A DNA stretch of 64,000 bases. Origin: Vreelandella nanhaiensis. GTDB taxonomy: Bacteria > Pseudomonadota > Gammaproteobacteria > Pseudomonadales > Halomonadaceae. Shown one piece after another: positions 63,338 through 64,000 of this stretch. Made by a program: the position numbers and the translations under genes. The stretch is from assembly GCF_003990185.1 (NCBI RefSeq), contig NZ_RZHF01000015.1:372136-436135 (forward strand), given 5' to 3'. Under the pieces are notes generated by a model that was not told the origin of the DNA, made no database searches, and saw nothing but the letters and a program-made list of their open reading frames with translations. Every line of letters starts with the position of its first letter. Position 1 is the stretch's first letter.

Positions 63338-64000
63338 ATGACTGTGAAGATATTCGATACTCCCGAAGTCCAAGAGTTTGTCAAAACCGTGGCTGGCTTT
63401 GATCAGGCCGGTGGCAATGACCGCGCCAAGCAAATTGTCCATCGCCTGGTCGGCGATCTGTTCAAGCTGATCGACGACTTCGACGTCACCGAGGAAGAGT
63501 ACTGGGCAGGGGTGAACCTGCTCAATGCCCTGGGCAGTCAGACCCAGTTCGGCCTGCTCTCACCGGGGCTGGGTTTTGACCACTTCCTCGACATGCGCCA
63601 AGACGCCATCGATGCCGAAGCCAAGCGCGTTGGCGGCACCCCGCGCACCATCGAAGGCCCGCTGTACGTAGCCGGTGCCCCGGAAGCCGAAGGCTTTGCA
63701 CGCATGGACGATGGCAGTGATCCTGATGCTGAGGTGATGTGGCTAACCGGTCAGGTGCGCGATGTGAACGGCAACCCGATCGCCGGGGCCAAGGTTGAGA
63801 TTTGGCACTGCAACTCCAAGGGCGGCTACTCGTTCTTTGATCCCTCCCAGGACGAGTACAACATGCGCCGCACGATCTATGCGGATAGCGACGGCCGTTA
63901 TACCGCGCGCAGTATTATCCCCTCCGGCTATGGCGTGCCCGAAGGTGCACCGACGGATGTGGTGCTTAAGTCGCTGGGTCGCCATGGTGAACGTCCAGCA
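63338..64000 (+). CDS. catA: Catechol 1,2-dioxygenase, 5' part
   Basis: Intradiol dioxygenase opening catechol to cis,cis-muconate with Fe(III). 221 codons lie in the window, the rest is beyond its end. The N-terminal helical dimer domain, the first tyrosine ligand segment EGPLYVAGAP and the second tyrosine ligand region RSIIPSGYGVPEG are visible. The window stops at GRHGERPA, immediately before the place where the two histidine ligands should be. Follows catC. Confidence 0.94.
   Translation, partial: MTVKIFDTPEVQEFVKTVAGFDQAGGNDRAKQIVHRLVGDLFKLIDDFDVTEEEYWAGVNLLNALGSQTQFGLLSPGLGFDHFLDMRQDAIDAEAKRVGGTPRTIEGPLYVAGAPEAEGFARMDDGSDPDAEVMWLTGQVRDVNGNPIAGAKVEIWHCNSKGGYSFFDPSQDEYNMRRTIYADSDGRYTARSIIPSGYGVPEGAPTDVVLKSLGRHGERPA

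Overview
The window reads as a chromosomal segment of a halophilic or marine gammaproteobacterium, most likely a Halomonas-type member of the Halomonadaceae. This is inferred from the mix of gene families (BCCT, TRAP and tripartite tricarboxylate transporters, soluble NAD formate dehydrogenase, urea amidolyase, pterin reductase with FolK), not from a marker gene. Coding density is high, most start codons have a clear Shine-Dalgarno sequence, and many operons overlap by 4 nt. No insertion sequence, prophage, integrase, CRISPR array or rRNA was seen; there is one tRNA gene.

Layout. 1-9 kb holds housekeeping and singleton genes: the 3' part of serA, a pirin, trhO, an enoyl-CoA hydratase, an IclR regulator, a YqaA-type membrane protein, a YbiO-type mechanosensitive channel, and a divergent pterin reductase/folK pair. 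9.1-10 kb is an orphan flagellin gene behind a near-consensus sigma-28 promoter. 10.1-15.9 kb is a three-gene operon (class III aminotransferase, YdiJ-type D-2-hydroxyglutarate dehydrogenase, HglS 2-oxoadipate dioxygenase) that fits the end of lysine/2-aminoadipate catabolism. 15.9-20 kb (minus) is a TAXI-type TRAP system with a LysR gene; its binding lipoprotein is circularly permuted relative to the family, and its permease carries a frameshift in an A9 run at its N-terminus. 20.3-23 kb holds a BCCT transporter and a DUF481 outer-membrane protein. 23-28.8 kb is a CitA/DcuS-type two-component system followed by tctCBA.

28.9-41.2 kb is a urea module: a minus-strand operon (allophanate hydrolase, urea carboxylase, GntR regulator) divergent from urtABCDE, the urea ABC importer. 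The 350-bp divergent region contains a perfect GntR-like palindrome and a second partial copy, which suggests joint control. 41.8-49.1 kb is the fdsGBA-fdhD-fdsD formate dehydrogenase operon with a divergent ModE/LysR-like regulator. 49.1-54.2 kb is a DctPQM TRAP system whose co-operonic DctP has lost its middle through an in-frame deletion; an intact DctP paralogue lies beyond a FAD-linked 2-hydroxyacid dehydrogenase and ends in a 14-bp tandem repeat.

After tRNA-Arg(CCG) at 54.35 kb the sequence becomes more AT-rich in its intergenic parts and catabolic in content: IclR regulator, DASS anion transporter, a beta-keto acid cleavage enzyme, an NTF2-like protein, then a NahR-like regulator, salicylate hydroxylase and catBCA. 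The last group takes salicylate to catechol, muconate, muconolactone and the 3-oxoadipate enol-lactone. catA is cut by the window end just before its histidine iron ligands.

The strongest candidates for new biology are the circularly permuted TAXI binding protein, the slippery A9 start of its permease, the recurrent strong hairpins directly after three unrelated solute-binding-protein genes, and the decayed/intact DctP pair.
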